Shown piece after piece: positions 63,246 to 64,000 of a stretch of DNA of 64,000 bases (within the stretch, counting starts at the first letter, position 1; each line of letters opens with the position of its first letter). Under the pieces are notes generated by a model. It did not search any database. It saw only the letters and a list, made by a program, of their open reading frames with translations, and was not told the origin of the DNA. The stretch lies in the NCBI GenBank assembly GCA_018399255.1, contig JAGYPA010000002.1:154290-218289 (forward strand), read 5' to 3'. Position numbers and translations under genes: made by a program. The DNA comes from Spirochaetales bacterium. Lineage in GTDB: Bacteria; Spirochaetota; Spirochaetia; JABMQR01.

Positions 63246-64000
63246 CTACTTCCTTTTGTTTCGTAATTTTCTGGCTTTGTGCTGTTTTTTCGTAAACTGA
63301 GGTTCTCCAAGGTACAGATAGCTCTTTTTCGCCAGTATGGTTTTATTCCAGGTTTTTTTTACCCACGGCATCACCCAGTAATCCAATCCGAAAGCCCTTC
63401 CGGCACCTCCCATCATTACGAGAGCAACCATCATGTACCAGATTATTTCCCGGCTGGCCATAGCCCCCATGATAAGCATGATAGAGAGAACAATTGAGGC
63501 TCCCGAAGCAACAAACGTGAAAAGCCCGCCCAGGAAAGCCAGCCCGAGGGCAACTTCACCCAGTACGATCATTACCTGGAAGAAATAGGGAGCGGCAGCA
63601 ACAAAAGTCTCTGATATCCAGAGATAAAGTGCTGTGGGTTCTTGTATCAGGGGCGGTGCAAACTGCGGAGCTGCTGCTGAGGCCAATGTTGTTGCCCCTG
63701 CTACATTATCGGCTGCGGCACTTGCTGCTGCCGGGGCAGCCTCCCAGGCTTCGCTGGCAGCTGTTGTACCATCGACTGCTGTCGCTGCCCCCCAGTAGAC
63801 ATGCCTTCCTGTTTTATCAGCAAGCCAGCCGCTGGATATCTTTGAGACCCCCTCGATAAGCCACATAACCCCCAGGTACATGCGCAGCATCACCATCCAG
63901 TAGGAGGGAACCTTGTAGGCTGCCAGCCCTCCGATCAGTGACCGGTTATCCTTGATATCAACAATTTCATGCTTCAGATAAGACCACCAGCCATTGGGTC
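63246..64000 (-). CDS. DoxX-type membrane domain, C-terminal part of a larger protein
   Basis: The frame is open to the window edge, so the gene starts outside. The visible ~250 residues begin NGWWSYLKHEIVDIKDNRSLIGG, then a DoxX-like helical bundle (MVMLRMYLGVMWLIEGVSKISSGWL, FFQVMIVLGEVALGLAFLGG, two further helices) and a basic tail (KKQHKARKLRNKRK). A 45-residue Ala-rich stretch lies between helices 1 and 2. The linker before the first helix resembles fusions of an NADH dehydrogenase-type flavoprotein to DoxX; that N-terminal part is not visible. A respiratory role would suit the neighbouring polyprenyl synthase. Confidence 0.72.
   Translation of the reverse strand, partial: PNGWWSYLKHEIVDIKDNRSLIGGLAAYKVPSYWMVMLRMYLGVMWLIEGVSKISSGWLADKTGRHVYWGAATAVDGTTAASEAWEAAPAAASAAADNVAGATTLASAAAPQFAPPLIQEPTALYLWISETFVAAAPYFFQVMIVLGEVALGLAFLGGLFTFVASGASIVLSIMLIMGAMASREIIWYMMVALVMMGGAGRAFGLDYWVMPWVKKTWNKTILAKKSYLYLGEPQFTKKQHKARKLRNKRK

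Noticed and set aside
1..64000. tRNA, rRNA, insertion sequences or prophage genes
   Set aside because: No tRNA cloverleaf, rRNA segment, transposase motif or integrase was recognised anywhere in the window.

Overview
The window looks like chromosomal DNA from a free-living or facultatively anaerobic spirochaete, with base composition near 50% GC and AT-rich intergenic stretches. Pointers are a ~500-residue serine hydroxymethyltransferase, a long (~550 aa) pyrophosphate-dependent phosphofructokinase, a 58-residue histone H1-like basic protein, a relaxed lipoprotein signal and an N-terminally enlarged radical-SAM protein. The assignment is an inference from gene content; no rRNA or tRNA gene is present to settle it.

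Layout. 0-3.3 kb: start of a divergent MFS gene (cut by the window edge), then an SOS-like cluster (SRAP/YedK-type abasic-site protein, umuD, umuC) and a rhodanese lipoprotein. 3.3-13.9 kb: glyA, a histone-like gene missed by size filters, valS, an ECF sigma/anti-sigma pair, cysS, murB and mgtE. 13.9-20 kb: an exported protein of unknown function, ackA, a broken GntR regulator, and a hydroxypyruvate reductase plus glycerate kinase pair. 20-28.6 kb: DJ-1-like protein, DAHP synthase, YycJ-type metallo-beta-lactamase protein, an ArsC-fold protein lacking its cysteine, asnS, a LuxR-type regulator, nitroreductase, YitT, DUF188 and manA. 28.8-35.5 kb: PPi-phosphofructokinase, iron alcohol dehydrogenase, yhbY, a frameshifted acyl-CoA ligase and folC. 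35.5-42.6 kb: aminotransferase and acylating aldehyde dehydrogenase, facing preT followed by two heavily frameshifted genes, preA and a dihydropyrimidinase. 42.9-50 kb: radical SAM protein, aspartate kinase, tocopherol-cyclase-like protein, trmH, an MFS exporter and an AEC permease. 50-64 kb, all minus strand: guaA, guaB, an ECF transporter (S, T and fused A-A), an M20 amidohydrolase/carbamoylase, plsC, an ABC exporter, a DEAD-box helicase, a polyprenyl synthetase and a DoxX-type membrane protein running off the end.

How the genes work together. The reductive pyrimidine pathway can be pieced together: PreTA (uracil to dihydrouracil), dihydropyrimidinase, N-carbamoyl-beta-alanine amidohydrolase, an omega-aminotransferase, and a CoA-acylating dehydrogenase for the resulting semialdehyde. 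preA and the dihydropyrimidinase gene read as broken, yet their motifs survive in alternating frames, so this is either very recent decay or a patch of indel sequencing errors. GlyA, HprA and GlxK form a serine/hydroxypyruvate/glycerate branch into glycolysis, where PPi-phosphofructokinase and acetate kinase point to energy-saving fermentative metabolism.

Regulatory reading. At least seven genes (umuD, murB, manA, folC, the radical-SAM gene, trmH and the DEAD-box gene) have a sigma-70-type promoter whose -10 box ends 6-7 nt before the start codon and have no Shine-Dalgarno sequence, implying leaderless mRNAs. The other genes mostly have clear Shine-Dalgarno sites. Several promoters carry neat palindromes: at the umuD start, in the manA promoter spacer, upstream of the gntR pseudogene, and beside the aminotransferase promoter, which is also followed by a structured leader.
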